Of a DNA stretch of 49,381 nucleotides, positions 32,948 through 41,655 are shown piece after piece (the stretch's first letter is position 1; every line of letters starts with the position of its first letter). The stretch comes from Chloroflexota bacterium (GTDB lineage Bacteria; Chloroflexota; Anaerolineae; Anaerolineales; Villigracilaceae): contig JAIOAQ010000024.1 of assembly GCA_019873735.1 (NCBI GenBank), positions 1 to 49,381 of the forward strand. The letters are read 5' to 3'. The notes beneath the pieces were generated by a model. That model worked only from the letters and a program-made list of their open reading frames with translations. It did not search any database and was not told where the DNA came from. Made by a program: the position numbers and the translations under genes.

Positions 32948-34482
32948 TTCAACAACTCACAACAAAAAGAAGCGGCTTTTGCATTGCTGCGAAAGACGAT
33001 CGCGCCTGCTTCTTTGAGCAATTTAATTTGCAGATTCAAATCCTGCGGATCGCCATCCGTGCCGCAGACGGAGGCAACGACGGTGAGATTTCCGCCGCGT
33101 TTTTTGACATTTTGTCTGGCTTCGAGGATGGCATCGAACAGTTCGCCGACGGGATCCATGGAAGCGTTGTAGCCGAGGATGAAGTCGAGGAGCAAGATGG
33201 CGATTTGTGGGTCGCGTGATTCGGTCAGAATGCGTTGTTTGCGCAAAGTCCCATCAATCATCGGGTGCGGTTTGCCAAGCGTATATTCGTCAGAACCCAT
33301 GTCCACAAAAGTATGTTCCAGACTTTGATCTGAATCTCGAAGTTTGTTTTTTGCTTCAAGTGGAGCATTGGAATAGACAAGAATGCCCGCGTCCCGAAAA
33401 ATCTGCTGGGATTGGTAGCAGAACGTGCCACCGGCAAATATGCCGCGCACATATTTTTGTTCGGGGCTCCAGGAGGCTTTTTCACGCCCTATCCATTGTC
33501 GTTCCTCAGTACTGAAATCGGCTTTATTGGAATCGGGTTCTCCACCAAGCGCCCTGATTGCAAGCCAAACCGCCTCGTCAATTGTGGGAGCACATTGAAA
33601 GTTCGCGCCCGTTTCGTGCGGTTTGGCAGGCGCACCTAAGAAACAGCCAATGATGGGCTTCGTACAAGTTTTGAACCGTTCTATAAGACGTGCTAATGTT
33701 TTCGTGCCAGGTGGCTTTGAGATAATGGTAATGACCCTGGTAGCAGGATCTGCTTCTAGTGCCTCCAGAGCTGCCAAGGTCGTCAATCCGCCGATTTGGT
33801 CAGAAAGGTCATGTCCACCCGTACCAATGGCATGCGAGATTCCAAAGCCAGCGTTGTGAACCTGACTGGTAAATTCCTGGAGGCCTGTTCCTGCCGCTCC
33901 GATTGCCCCGATTGACCCTTTGCGGACGACATTAGCAAATCCGATGCCAATCCCGCCAATCAGGCTTGTTCCGCAATCTGGTCCCATAACAAGTAGTTTT
34001 TTCTCCGCCGCAAATTGTTTCAAGTCAAGTTCTTCATCAATGGAAACGTTATCGCTAAACAGGAAAACATTAAGTCCCGCTTCGAGAGCCTTGCGCGCCT
34101 CCCGCGCCGCATATTCGCCAGGGACAGAAATCACTGCGAGGTTGGCATTTGACTTTTGTGCCAGCCCTTCCTCAAAAGAATGTGGATTTGACGTGCTCGC
34201 CACCTGTACGCCACCGAGCAGGAATTCATCCAGCCTGCGAAGCACATCGTTGACAATCTGTTGCGTTTCCGCAATCACAGCCACAACCAGATCATTCGGC
34301 TGTGCAGCATCAATCTGCGGATCGCAGATGTCAATGTCTGCTAGCAGTCTTTTATTGGTTTCACTGCCCATTAAGACCGCGTTCCGCTGGACGCCTGGGA
34401 CATCCGCGATCCGCTTACTAATCCCCATCAAAAAAACGGAGTCGTAATATTGGTTCTTGCGAATAACAAAGCCAGAGGGCAT
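32944..34482 (-). CDS. fdrA: FdrA-like acyl-CoA synthetase family protein (AllF-type subunit)
   Basis: 512 residues. The middle has a CoA-binding, Rossmann-type domain resembling succinyl-CoA synthetase alpha (VMGPDCGTSLIGG, GAIGAAGTGLQEFTS, IGTGGHDLSD), and the C-terminal part is a CoA-ligase-like domain (YVRGIFAGGTFCYQSQ, DPQIAILLLDFILGYN). This is the FdrA arrangement. E. coli FdrA is, to my knowledge, one of three subunits (AllF, with YlbE and YlbF) of the oxamate carbamoyltransferase that phosphorolyses oxalurate. AAGGA is six bases before the ATG. The adjacent DUF1116 and DUF2877 genes complete the three-subunit set; a carbamate kinase, usual in such loci, is absent here. Confidence 0.88.
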   Translation of the reverse strand: MPSGFVIRKNQYYDSVFLMGISKRIADVPGVQRNAVLMGSETNKRLLADIDICDPQIDAAQPNDLVVAVIAETQQIVNDVLRRLDEFLLGGVQVASTSNPHSFEEGLAQKSNANLAVISVPGEYAAREARKALEAGLNVFLFSDNVSIDEELDLKQFAAEKKLLVMGPDCGTSLIGGIGIGFANVVRKGSIGAIGAAGTGLQEFTSQVHNAGFGISHAIGTGGHDLSDQIGGLTTLAALEALEADPATRVITIISKPPGTKTLARLIERFKTCTKPIIGCFLGAPAKPHETGANFQCAPTIDEAVWLAIRALGGEPDSNKADFSTEERQWIGREKASWSPEQKYVRGIFAGGTFCYQSQQIFRDAGILVYSNAPLEAKNKLRDSDQSLEHTFVDMGSDEYTLGKPHPMIDGTLRKQRILTESRDPQIAILLLDFILGYNASMDPVGELFDAILEARQNVKKRGGNLTVVASVCGTDGDPQDLNLQIKLLKEAGAIVFRSNAKAASFCCELLK

Positions 34483-34494
34483 GAGGAATCCTTT

Positions 34495-35742
34495 CTACGC
34501 GCTGTATTTCTTGCTAAACGCGATCAATGCCTTTTTAAAACACTCCAGCGGGGCGCGTACAAGTCCCGCACCGATCTTAGGATAACCAGGATCTTTGTGT
34601 GCAATGGCGGTATCAATGATAGGCGCTACATTGCTTTGCACGACGAGGCGGATATCAATGCCAATGGGCGCGCCCGCGAAACCGAGAATGGGCATACGAT
34701 AGATGGGATGCGCCCCGACCGTGATCTTTTTCATTTCGCGCGAGTAATTCAACGCTTCTTCAGGCGTGCCGCCGACGAGACTGAGAATCCCCGGCGCGCC
34801 GCCGATGACGAATCCGCCCCAACCGACAGTTTCAGTGATAGCAGAGTCGCCCATATCCAGCCCCGCGTCTTCGGCGGAGTAGCCAGGCATGTAAAGTCCG
34901 TCCACAACAGGCGCCGGGGCGGTGAACCACTCATCGCCCAGTCCGCTGACGCGAATGCCGAACTCGACACCGTTGCGACACATAGCAGTAACGATTGTGC
35001 TGTATTCAATATCGCGAGCCGGATCGGCAATCGCTTTGCCTGCTGCCATTGCAAGGCCAAGGAAGAGCAATTCATGGTTGGTGATATATTTGAGTGTGCC
35101 GATCACTGCGTCTTTGTTTGTATATTCGGTTTGGGCAATAGCAACTGCCATCTGGTTGGCGAACAAACTCGAAGATGCAGTATGACGGTTGTGCAATTCG
35201 TCGCCCATCTGGAGCGCTTTGGTGATGATGGGTTTCAGGTCCAAACCGCCGATAGTATGAAGGGCTTTTCGCAGGGTTGGCGCCCAGACATCGCGCCACA
35301 TACGCAGGCCTTGTAATGCCCCATCGCTGTAGTCGCCGAATTGTTGCGCGCCTTCCACCTGTCGGCAATTGGCACGGTTGCCAAACGCCTTATTTTCCAC
35401 CACCCACAGCGGCAAGGATGGGGAAATCGTCCCAGCCATGGGACCGACGGTTTGATGATGGTGATTCGGTTCAAGACGAATCTCGCCTTTGTCGAGCAGT
35501 TTCCGGGCTTCATCTGGCGTCTTTGCCCAGCCTTCAAATAGGACCATGCCGATGATTGCACCCTGCATTGCACCGCACATGCGTGACCACTCGATTGGCG
35601 GCCCCGCATGGGTGATCATTTTGTCCCTCATGCCAGGGATGACCTCGCGTGCAGGGACAATATCCACCAGGACGGGCTCACCACTGATGAGACGACGCGT
35701 GGCTTCTTCATTTGCTTTTTCGATTCTTTGTTTAATGTCCAT
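34495..35742 (-). CDS. DUF1116 protein (YlbE/AllG-type subunit)
   Basis: 415 residues. Hallmarks of DUF1116: PVLVDIVPAREVIPGM near the start, EPNHHHQTVGPMAG (about 91-104), NRHTASSSLF, RNGVEFGIRVSGLGDEWFTAPAP, and VQSNVAPIIDTAIAHKDPG near the end. In E. coli the homologue YlbE works with FdrA and YlbF in carbamoyl transfer on oxalurate. The His-rich motif and conserved Glu/Asp residues suggest that this subunit carries catalytic residues, though no mechanism is assigned from sequence alone. AAGGA nine bases upstream; 12 bases separate it from fdrA downstream and 14 from DUF2877 upstream. Confidence 0.88.
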   Translation of the reverse strand: MDIKQRIEKANEEATRRLISGEPVLVDIVPAREVIPGMRDKMITHAGPPIEWSRMCGAMQGAIIGMVLFEGWAKTPDEARKLLDKGEIRLEPNHHHQTVGPMAGTISPSLPLWVVENKAFGNRANCRQVEGAQQFGDYSDGALQGLRMWRDVWAPTLRKALHTIGGLDLKPIITKALQMGDELHNRHTASSSLFANQMAVAIAQTEYTNKDAVIGTLKYITNHELLFLGLAMAAGKAIADPARDIEYSTIVTAMCRNGVEFGIRVSGLGDEWFTAPAPVVDGLYMPGYSAEDAGLDMGDSAITETVGWGGFVIGGAPGILSLVGGTPEEALNYSREMKKITVGAHPIYRMPILGFAGAPIGIDIRLVVQSNVAPIIDTAIAHKDPGYPKIGAGLVRAPLECFKKALIAFSKKYSA

Positions 35743-35756
35743 GTTAGTATATCCTT

Positions 35757-36689
35757 TCAGGAGACCAACATCTCCAGATATTTCGATCGGCTTTCCAAAG
35801 TCGGGAGGCTTTGGTATTTGACTGTAGTTAGGAGCCCCGTCAACAATCCAGTCAACAGGTCCCAGCCGGTGGAATGACCGATTCGGGTCAGTTGCGAAAC
35901 AGAGGGTGAAAGGCTTTCAAATGCTTCGCCGCTAAGAATTCCGTTGAGGATGCGATGCAACGGTTCAACGGCATGTCCACTGGCATGGTCTTTCAAGAGG
36001 GTAAAACTAATTGAATTGGTGCGCGACCGATAAAGATCAATTGCAATCGCATAGTCTTTGAAATCAAGAGCAGGATACGCCGATTGAAGGTAATGGATGG
36101 CAAAGCACATGCCACCGAGGAAGTCATCGCCTGAGGGGGTGAGCCCTGCGCCAAGCCCAACGAGTTCATCCGCAATTTTTGCGAGGCGGAAAGGTCGGTG
36201 TTCGAGACAAGCAAATGCCATCTCAAGGACAAGCGGTTGGGCATAGTGCAGGATCGGATCGCGGAAGTTGCTTCGGGCAGGCGATAGGATTTGCGGGACG
36301 ATGTTCCCCAATCCTTTGGCTTGAGATATATCCAGTCGTGAGAAAAAGTAATGAATGCTTGCAGGGAGTGATTCAATATCCAAAATTTGGTTTGAGCGAG
36401 GAGCAATCCACAGGGGAGAATCGCCAATCTCGAAGGCGAAATTGCGGTCAACGAGCAGACAATGATCCGCTACCCGAAACGATGACCCGGCCGAAACCGC
36501 AGGTAGATGCGGAGAGATGGTCATGCAGCGTCGGTGTATAGGCACATCCTCGGTTGCGATCCACAAAAGTTCATCCGTCTCGGTCAGGAGGTAGATAGCT
36601 TTCGAGAAGACGGCGAGGACTTTCCCGCATTGACCAGGGGTGAGACAGGCGCGGGCAAATGAGCCGAGTTGAGTGATGGTCGCGTTCAT
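35757..36689 (-). CDS. DUF2877 protein (YlbF/AllH-type subunit)
   Basis: About 310 residues. The DUF2877 signature GLGAGLTPSGDDFLGG (about 183-198) and the closing GHSTGWDLLTGLLTG are both present. The family corresponds to E. coli YlbF, third partner of FdrA and YlbE. The glycine-rich GDD motif is likely a phosphate- or nucleotide-binding loop (inference). The preferred ATG is 36689: the upstream in-frame ATG at 36701 lies inside a perfect 12-bp hairpin. Neither has a strong ribosome site, so translation may be low or coupled to hairpin opening. Confidence 0.85.
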   Translation of the reverse strand: MNATITQLGSFARACLTPGQCGKVLAVFSKAIYLLTETDELLWIATEDVPIHRRCMTISPHLPAVSAGSSFRVADHCLLVDRNFAFEIGDSPLWIAPRSNQILDIESLPASIHYFFSRLDISQAKGLGNIVPQILSPARSNFRDPILHYAQPLVLEMAFACLEHRPFRLAKIADELVGLGAGLTPSGDDFLGGMCFAIHYLQSAYPALDFKDYAIAIDLYRSRTNSISFTLLKDHASGHAVEPLHRILNGILSGEAFESLSPSVSQLTRIGHSTGWDLLTGLLTGLLTTVKYQSLPTLESRSKYLEMLVS

Positions 36690-36696
36690 TGGAGTT

Positions 36697-36725
36697 GGCA
36701 TCGGCGGAGTTCGTCCGCCGATGCC
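36697..36725 (-). other. Perfect 12-bp hairpin between the BMP lipoprotein and DUF2877 genes
   Basis: GGCATCGGCGGA and TCCGCCGATGCC pair perfectly around a 5-base loop, 21 bases after the BMP stop and seven bases before the DUF2877 start. No T-run follows on the minus strand. Such intercistronic stems often protect the upstream binding-protein mRNA while lowering downstream expression. Confidence 0.7.
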
Positions 36726-36746
36726 AGTGATATCTCAGGTGAAATT

Positions 36747-37901
36747 TTATTTGGGGCTACCAACTACGCCCTTGACAAACCAGTCCACCGAACTCATCTT
36801 GTCGTCGGTGAGGACTTCGCCTTCCGCAACTCTGATGTTGCCATCTTGATCGACGATGGGCCCTGCAAAGACGACAATTTTGCCTGCTTCGATGTCGGCT
36901 TTAACTTGCATGACGAGGTCTTGCACTTCTTGCGGGACCCTGGGTCCGAATGGTGCAATGGCCATACAACCTTCGGCAATGCCGCAGCGCAGGAAGATCG
37001 GCTTCCAGGTACCATCAATGACGGTGGATGCGATCCAGGTCAGTTTGCCGCCAAGGGTGAAGCCCGTGCCGCTGATCCAATATTCGGGTGCAAACTGTTG
37101 TGCGGCGAGACTCTGGTAACCGATGGAATACACACCACGCGACTCAGCCGTAGAGATGATGGTAGCAGGCGAGTCAACGTGCATGGTGATCACGTCCACG
37201 CCCTGATTGATGAGCGCGTTGGTGGTATCGGCCTCCCTGGCGCGGTCTCCCCAGGCATAGGTGTAGGCAACGATAGTTTGCACATCAGGATTAACCGATT
37301 GTGCGCCAAGTGTGAAGGCATTGATGAAGACAAGGGTCCAGCCAAGCGGGAAGGCGGCAACAAAACCGAGTTTGTTGGTCTTGGTCATCTTGCCTGCTGC
37401 AACGCCCATCAGGTACCACCCATCCGGCGGCTTGCCGAAGAAGTTAGCAAAGTTTGGCCCCATCTCCCAGCCGCCAGCATGCTCAAACTTGACATCAGGA
37501 TATTTCTTCGAGAGTTCGAGCGCAGGGTACTGATGGTTGAACGCGGTGGCGATGATCAGTTTTGCGCCCTGGCTGATCATGTTTTCCATGGTAGTGGTCG
37601 CGCCTGCTTCATCGGGGACGTTCTCCGCTTCGATGATCTTGACGCATTCAATGTTGGCTTTGATCTCCATGACGGCTTCGTGCATGGCCTGGTTATAGCC
37701 CGCGTCGGTAATGGGACCTCCATACAGCGCGCCAATGATCAGGCAAGGCTCAGCTGCTTCGGTCGGGACCTCGGTGGCTGGTTCCGTTGCCGGGGGCTCG
37801 GTGGCAGCGACGGGCGATTCCGTTGGGACGGCGGTTGCTTGTCCGCACGCGCTAAGCAACAACGCCGCAAGAACAAGGATGTAAAGCAGTTTCTTTTTCA
37901 T
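36747..37901 (-). CDS. BMP family substrate-binding lipoprotein (PnrA/NupN-like)
   Basis: 384 residues. The signal peptide ends in the lipobox LLSAC with lipidated Cys19. A Thr-Glu-Pro-rich linker (about 20-50) tethers the binding domain. The rest is a type I periplasmic-binding fold of the basic membrane protein family (GPITDAGYNQAMHEA, FEHAGGWEM, VAAFPLG, QGVDVITMHVDSP), a group known for purine nucleosides (PnrA, NupN) but also autoinducers and other ligands. AAGGAG six bases upstream. It is the binding protein for the permeases and ATPase encoded just upstream. Its link to an FdrA/DUF1116/DUF2877 set suggests a purine- or ureide-like ligand. Confidence 0.92.
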   Translation of the reverse strand: MKKKLLYILVLAALLLSACGQATAVPTESPVAATEPPATEPATEVPTEAAEPCLIIGALYGGPITDAGYNQAMHEAVMEIKANIECVKIIEAENVPDEAGATTTMENMISQGAKLIIATAFNHQYPALELSKKYPDVKFEHAGGWEMGPNFANFFGKPPDGWYLMGVAAGKMTKTNKLGFVAAFPLGWTLVFINAFTLGAQSVNPDVQTIVAYTYAWGDRAREADTTNALINQGVDVITMHVDSPATIISTAESRGVYSIGYQSLAAQQFAPEYWISGTGFTLGGKLTWIASTVIDGTWKPIFLRCGIAEGCMAIAPFGPRVPQEVQDLVMQVKADIEAGKIVVFAGPIVDQDGNIRVAEGEVLTDDKMSSVDWFVKGVVGSPK

Positions 37902-37958
37902 TTACTTCTCCTTTTGAATTTTCTATCACCATCACTCTGAGAGCGATGGGTGAACAAC

Positions 37959-38876
37959 TTATTCGGTGCCATGATAGACACGGCCAAGGCTGGCAGGAGC
38001 AGAGTGTCTGCGATTACCACCCCAAGCAATGAGAACGAGCACGGTCAAAACATAAGGGATGGTATCCAACAGAAAAGGCGAGACTTGCACACCACTGGAT
38101 TGAAGCAACAATTGGAACGCCACTGCACCGCTGAATAACAAAGCACCAACAATGGCACGTAATGGATGCCAGCGTGAAAAGATGACAAGTGCAACCGCAA
38201 TGAAACCGCGCCCCGCAGTCATGTATTCTGTCCAAGTCATGGTGTAGGCGATGGAGAGATGTGCCGCACCGAGACCAGCAAGCAACCCGTTGAGAAAAAG
38301 CGCTTGATAGCGGATCAGCCTTGGGTCCCGCCCCGAAGCATACGCTGTATCCGCATTTTCGCCGACGGCGCGAAGGCCCAATCCCCAGCGCGTGCGAAAG
38401 AGAAGCCACCAGACAAGGAACGCGACGGGAATCGCGGTATAGATGAGAATGTCAAAACTCAAAAGCGAAGAATAGAGCTTCGGTAAGTTTTCGAGCCCAG
38501 GCAATGCAATTCTTGGCAGCGCGTTGATCTTCGCTCCAACATAGGATTTACCGATCAGCGCGCTCAGACCAAAACCGAAGAACATCAGGGCTAAACCACT
38601 GGCGAGTTGATTCGCCTTGCGATGGATAATAAGATAGCCAAGAATCATGTTCATCAAACCGCCGATGATGACTGCGACCAAAACACCGATGTACGGATTG
38701 CCCGTGATGACGGTGACGGCGAAGCCTGAAGATGCACTGACAAGCAAAACACCTTCAAGACCAAGATTGACAATGCCCGAACGTTCGCCGATCACTTCGC
38801 CGAGTGTTGTGTAAAGCAGCGAGGTACCGGAAAAGATTGCACTTGAAAAAACGCCAAGGATCGAAAGCAGGTTCAT
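37959..38876 (-). CDS. BMP-type ABC transporter permease (NupQ/YufQ-like)
   Basis: 305 residues with eight to nine hydrophobic segments. The start (LLYTTLGEVIGERSGIVNLGLEGVLL) and GRGFIAVALVIFSRWHPLRA are signatures of the BPD_transp_2 (RbsC-like) permeases found in nucleoside importers. Its ATG overlaps the stop of the preceding permease gene by ATGA, implying coupled synthesis of the two halves of the channel. The gap to the lipoprotein gene (57 bases) holds an imperfect hairpin (TCACCATC..GATGGGTGA), possibly adjusting the lipoprotein level. Confidence 0.92.
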   Translation of the reverse strand: MNLLSILGVFSSAIFSGTSLLYTTLGEVIGERSGIVNLGLEGVLLVSASSGFAVTVITGNPYIGVLVAVIIGGLMNMILGYLIIHRKANQLASGLALMFFGFGLSALIGKSYVGAKINALPRIALPGLENLPKLYSSLLSFDILIYTAIPVAFLVWWLLFRTRWGLGLRAVGENADTAYASGRDPRLIRYQALFLNGLLAGLGAAHLSIAYTMTWTEYMTAGRGFIAVALVIFSRWHPLRAIVGALLFSGAVAFQLLLQSSGVQVSPFLLDTIPYVLTVLVLIAWGGNRRHSAPASLGRVYHGTE

Positions 38877-39919
38877 GCTTTTTTCCCTTCAAAAAATTTT
38901 GGGCTGGCAAGTACTACGAATAAGGCCAACGCCAGCAAGATGTTGATCACCGCATAGGGCAATCCCTGAGTCAATTGCAGAAAATTGCCGCCTGTGGTGA
39001 TAATTGCAACTACGAAGGACATCAGGAAGATTCCGATGGGGTCGCCGCCAGCCAGCCAGCAAATGAGAAAGCCCATAAAACCAAGTCCCATCGAGAAATT
39101 CAGAATGAGTACGCCATAAAAACCAGAGACATGAGACATGCCCGCCAATCCCGCTATTGCTCCGCCAAGGCACATGATCACAATCAGGTAACCTTTAAGC
39201 GGAATCCCGTTTCGGCGCGCGGCTTGTGGATTGCCGCCAATGGCGCGCATTTCCAACCCCCAGCGGGTGTACTTCATGATGATCCAAAATAGGGCGAGCA
39301 AAACCAAAGCAATGACAAAGCCAAGGTGCACGCGCGTGTTAAAGAAAGTTGGGAGGCGCGCTGCTGAAACGAAGTTCTCTGTTTTTACCGTGTCCATCGG
39401 CGAATGCCAGAAACCAAAAATGAGGAAACCAACGATTTTTGGCGCAATGGAGTTCATCAGCAACGTGGTGATGGTTTCGTTCACTAAGCCAATGGATTTG
39501 AGGTAACCAGGGATAAATGCCCATAGTGCACCGCCAATCATGCCAAGCAGAGCCATCAATGGAAGTAGAACCCAGGCGGGTTGATCTTTGAACGTAAGCG
39601 CGCCCCATGTGGCAAATGCCGCGCCGATATAAAGTTGACCTTCGCCGCCGACATTGATAAGGCCGACCCGCGAAGGCAACGCCACCGCCAAGGCGGTGAT
39701 CAACATGGGAATCATGGCCACCAGCACTTCGGAAAATCCGTATGCACTCCCAAACGTGGCGCCAAACATGTCACGATAGGATTGAAAGGGATCTTTGCCC
39801 GTGGCCAGCAGGATGATTCCAAAGAGCAGGAGCGCCAACAGCATCATCATCACGTAACGGGCAATGTTTTTTACCAACGTATTGGAAACGGCAATGCGCA
39901 AAAATGTTCTAGCCGACAT
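38873..39919 (-). CDS. BMP-type ABC transporter permease (NupP/YufP-like)
   Basis: 348 residues, nine or more hydrophobic segments. The text ATGKDPFQSYRDMFGATFGS, AVALPSRVGLINVGGEGQLYIGA and RWGLEMRAIGGNPQAARRNGI is typical of the longer permease of BMP systems. It overlaps the end of the ATPase gene by 11 bases and the start of the second permease gene by four, so all transporter genes are co-translated. It forms the heterodimeric channel with the neighbouring permease. Confidence 0.92.
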   Translation of the reverse strand: MSARTFLRIAVSNTLVKNIARYVMMMLLALLLFGIILLATGKDPFQSYRDMFGATFGSAYGFSEVLVAMIPMLITALAVALPSRVGLINVGGEGQLYIGAAFATWGALTFKDQPAWVLLPLMALLGMIGGALWAFIPGYLKSIGLVNETITTLLMNSIAPKIVGFLIFGFWHSPMDTVKTENFVSAARLPTFFNTRVHLGFVIALVLLALFWIIMKYTRWGLEMRAIGGNPQAARRNGIPLKGYLIVIMCLGGAIAGLAGMSHVSGFYGVLILNFSMGLGFMGFLICWLAGGDPIGIFLMSFVVAIITTGGNFLQLTQGLPYAVINILLALALFVVLASPKFFEGKKA

Positions 39920-41447
39920 GTTCCACCTTTGAGCCAGTCATCAAATGACCTACTTCGTAAATATTCGTTTCAGACGGTTTGAACTCGCCTACAAACCTGC
40001 CTCCATACAGGACAAGCAAGCGGTCGCTGAGCATGAACAGTTCTTCCAAATCTTCAGAGATAAACAATATTCCTGCACCGCGCTCGCGGGCCTGAATCAA
40101 TGCCTGACGCGCCGCAATTGCACTTTGCATGTCAAGGCCGCGGGTCAAGTAAGAGGCGATAATGAGATGCGGATCGTGAGTCATTTCGCGTAAGATAACC
40201 ATCCGCTGCAAATTACCGCCAGAAAGCGACTTGGCAATGGCATAAAAGTTGACTGAAAATCCCAATTGTTTTTCGGTCTTTTGTATGTCTTCTTTCAACG
40301 ATTTCCAGTCGATTGCAAAGCCACCATACCTCGCGTAACGCCAGGTGTGAGGCAAGGCCATATTTTCCAGCACAGTCATAAATGGGATGGATGCCATTGC
40401 CAACGGATTCTCAGGGATGAAACCGACTCCTTTCCTTCGCATTGCTCCTACAGATCGGTTGGTGAGGTTCTGCTCGAATAGATATTTTTCTCCCCGGACA
40501 CATGTTGTCATTCCCAATACAACGTCACACAATTCTTTTTGTCCATTGCCCGACACGCCTGCAACACCAACAATTTCGCCAGAGCGGACTTGCAGATCAA
40601 TTCCCTTGAGAGTTACCCCTGCGCCTTCCGCACGAGTCTCGATACCGCGCAATTCCAGGATAGGCTTTGACGATTCGTCGCGCTTGGATTCGGTAATCTT
40701 CAACCCCGAAAGCGCCTTCTCAAACATCAACTTCACCAATTTTTCTTCGGTGGCTTCACTCCGTAAAAGTGTCCCAGCCACACGTCCACTGCGCAGGACA
40801 GTGATGCGGTCTGCACATTGCAGTACTTCCTTCATCTTATGTGTGATGAGGACGATAGCGTAGCCGTCTTTTCGGAGGTTATCCAAAACGCCAAATAAGG
40901 CTTCGACTTCGTGCGGAGCAAGCACGCGCGTCGGCTCGTCCAAAATCAGCAGGCGCGCGTCGGAGAGCAACAACTTCAAGATTTCCACTTTCTGTTGCTC
41001 GCCAATAGAGAGTTGCGAGACAAGCGCCCGCGGGTTGACAGCCAGTCCATATTGTTTTGAGATTTCGTTGATGCGGTTATCAATTTCCTGCGGATTCAAC
41101 ACAACCTTCAGGTTGGGCAGGAACAGAGCAATGTTCTCGGCAACTGTGAAAGCGGGAATCAAATTTAGGTCTTGAAAGACCATCCCGATGCGAGCAGAGC
41201 GCGCGTCGCGCGGCGAGCGGATGGAAATCGGTTTCCCACTCAATCGAATTTCACCTGCGTCAGCCCGATAAAAGCCGAACAGGATTTTCATCAAGGTGCT
41301 TTTCCCCGCGCCGTTTTCCCCGAGCAGAGCATGAATCTCGGAACTAAAAATATCAAGGTCAATATGGTCATTTGCCAGCACGCCGGGGAAGGATTTGGTA
41401 ATGCCGCGTAGTGAAATCATGGGAGACCGGTCTTGTGGATTGGGCAT
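39909..41447 (-). CDS. BMP-type ABC transporter ATPase, two nucleotide-binding domains (NupO/YufO-like)
   Basis: 512 residues. The first domain is complete: Walker A GENGAGKS (43-50), signature LSIGEQQK and Walker B LLILDEP. The second is degenerate in the usual way for this family: GVSGNGQKE replaces Walker A, signature LSGGNLQR is intact, and Walker B reads LIIASYLTRGLD without the normal Glu. Thus one functional ATP site per dimer interface is expected. The ATG at 41447 has AAGGA five bases upstream; upstream in-frame codons belong to the leader. It is preceded by a promoter (41524-41552) and is the first gene of the eight-gene import-catabolic operon. Confidence 0.93.
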   Translation of the reverse strand: MPNPQDRSPMISLRGITKSFPGVLANDHIDLDIFSSEIHALLGENGAGKSTLMKILFGFYRADAGEIRLSGKPISIRSPRDARSARIGMVFQDLNLIPAFTVAENIALFLPNLKVVLNPQEIDNRINEISKQYGLAVNPRALVSQLSIGEQQKVEILKLLLSDARLLILDEPTRVLAPHEVEALFGVLDNLRKDGYAIVLITHKMKEVLQCADRITVLRSGRVAGTLLRSEATEEKLVKLMFEKALSGLKITESKRDESSKPILELRGIETRAEGAGVTLKGIDLQVRSGEIVGVAGVSGNGQKELCDVVLGMTTCVRGEKYLFEQNLTNRSVGAMRRKGVGFIPENPLAMASIPFMTVLENMALPHTWRYARYGGFAIDWKSLKEDIQKTEKQLGFSVNFYAIAKSLSGGNLQRMVILREMTHDPHLIIASYLTRGLDMQSAIAARQALIQARERGAGILFISEDLEELFMLSDRLLVLYGGRFVGEFKPSETNIYEVGHLMTGSKVEHVG

Positions 41448-41523
41448 GAGCGTCCTTCCATAGCCAAGTAGATGTGAGATAGTGCAACAGAGAAATTTCA
41501 GAAAGACATTTCTCCTCAACCAC

Positions 41524-41552
41524 ATGATATAAAAACAGAGAGTTTCTTGTAA
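41524..41552 (-). promoter_or_regulatory. Promoter of the transporter-FdrA operon
   Basis: On the minus strand TTACAA (41552-41547), a 17-base spacer and TATCAT (41529-41524). The predicted start near 41517 gives a leader of about 70 bases. Just upstream, CTTAC occurs twice in CTTACTTTTTACGCTTAC, overlapping the -35; this is a candidate binding site for the NarL-type regulator encoded next door. Confidence 0.5.
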
Positions 41553-41581
41553 GCGTAAAAAGTAAGGATTTTCACAACCGA

Positions 41582-41635
41582 GCGTAGTCGTATTTACTAC
41601 GCAAATCGGCCTCGGTAGTTCTTACCGAGGCCGAT
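41582..41635 (-). terminator. Double hairpin after the response regulator gene
   Basis: A perfect 13-bp stem (ATCGGCCTCGGTA, 41605-41617, with 41623-41635) is followed by a perfect 7-bp stem (GCGTAGT/ACTACGC, 41582-41602). They lie 20 bases after the regulator stop and before the transporter promoter. The T-run between them is short (TTT), so termination may be partial. Confidence 0.7.
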
Positions 41636-41655
41636 GAAAGGATAATGGACAGGAC

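Noticed and set aside
39909..40700. Degenerate second ATP-binding domain as a sign of a decaying ABC ATPase
   Set aside because: Loss of Walker A and the Walker B Glu in the second domain is normal for BMP/ribose-type two-domain ATPases, and the first domain is intact.
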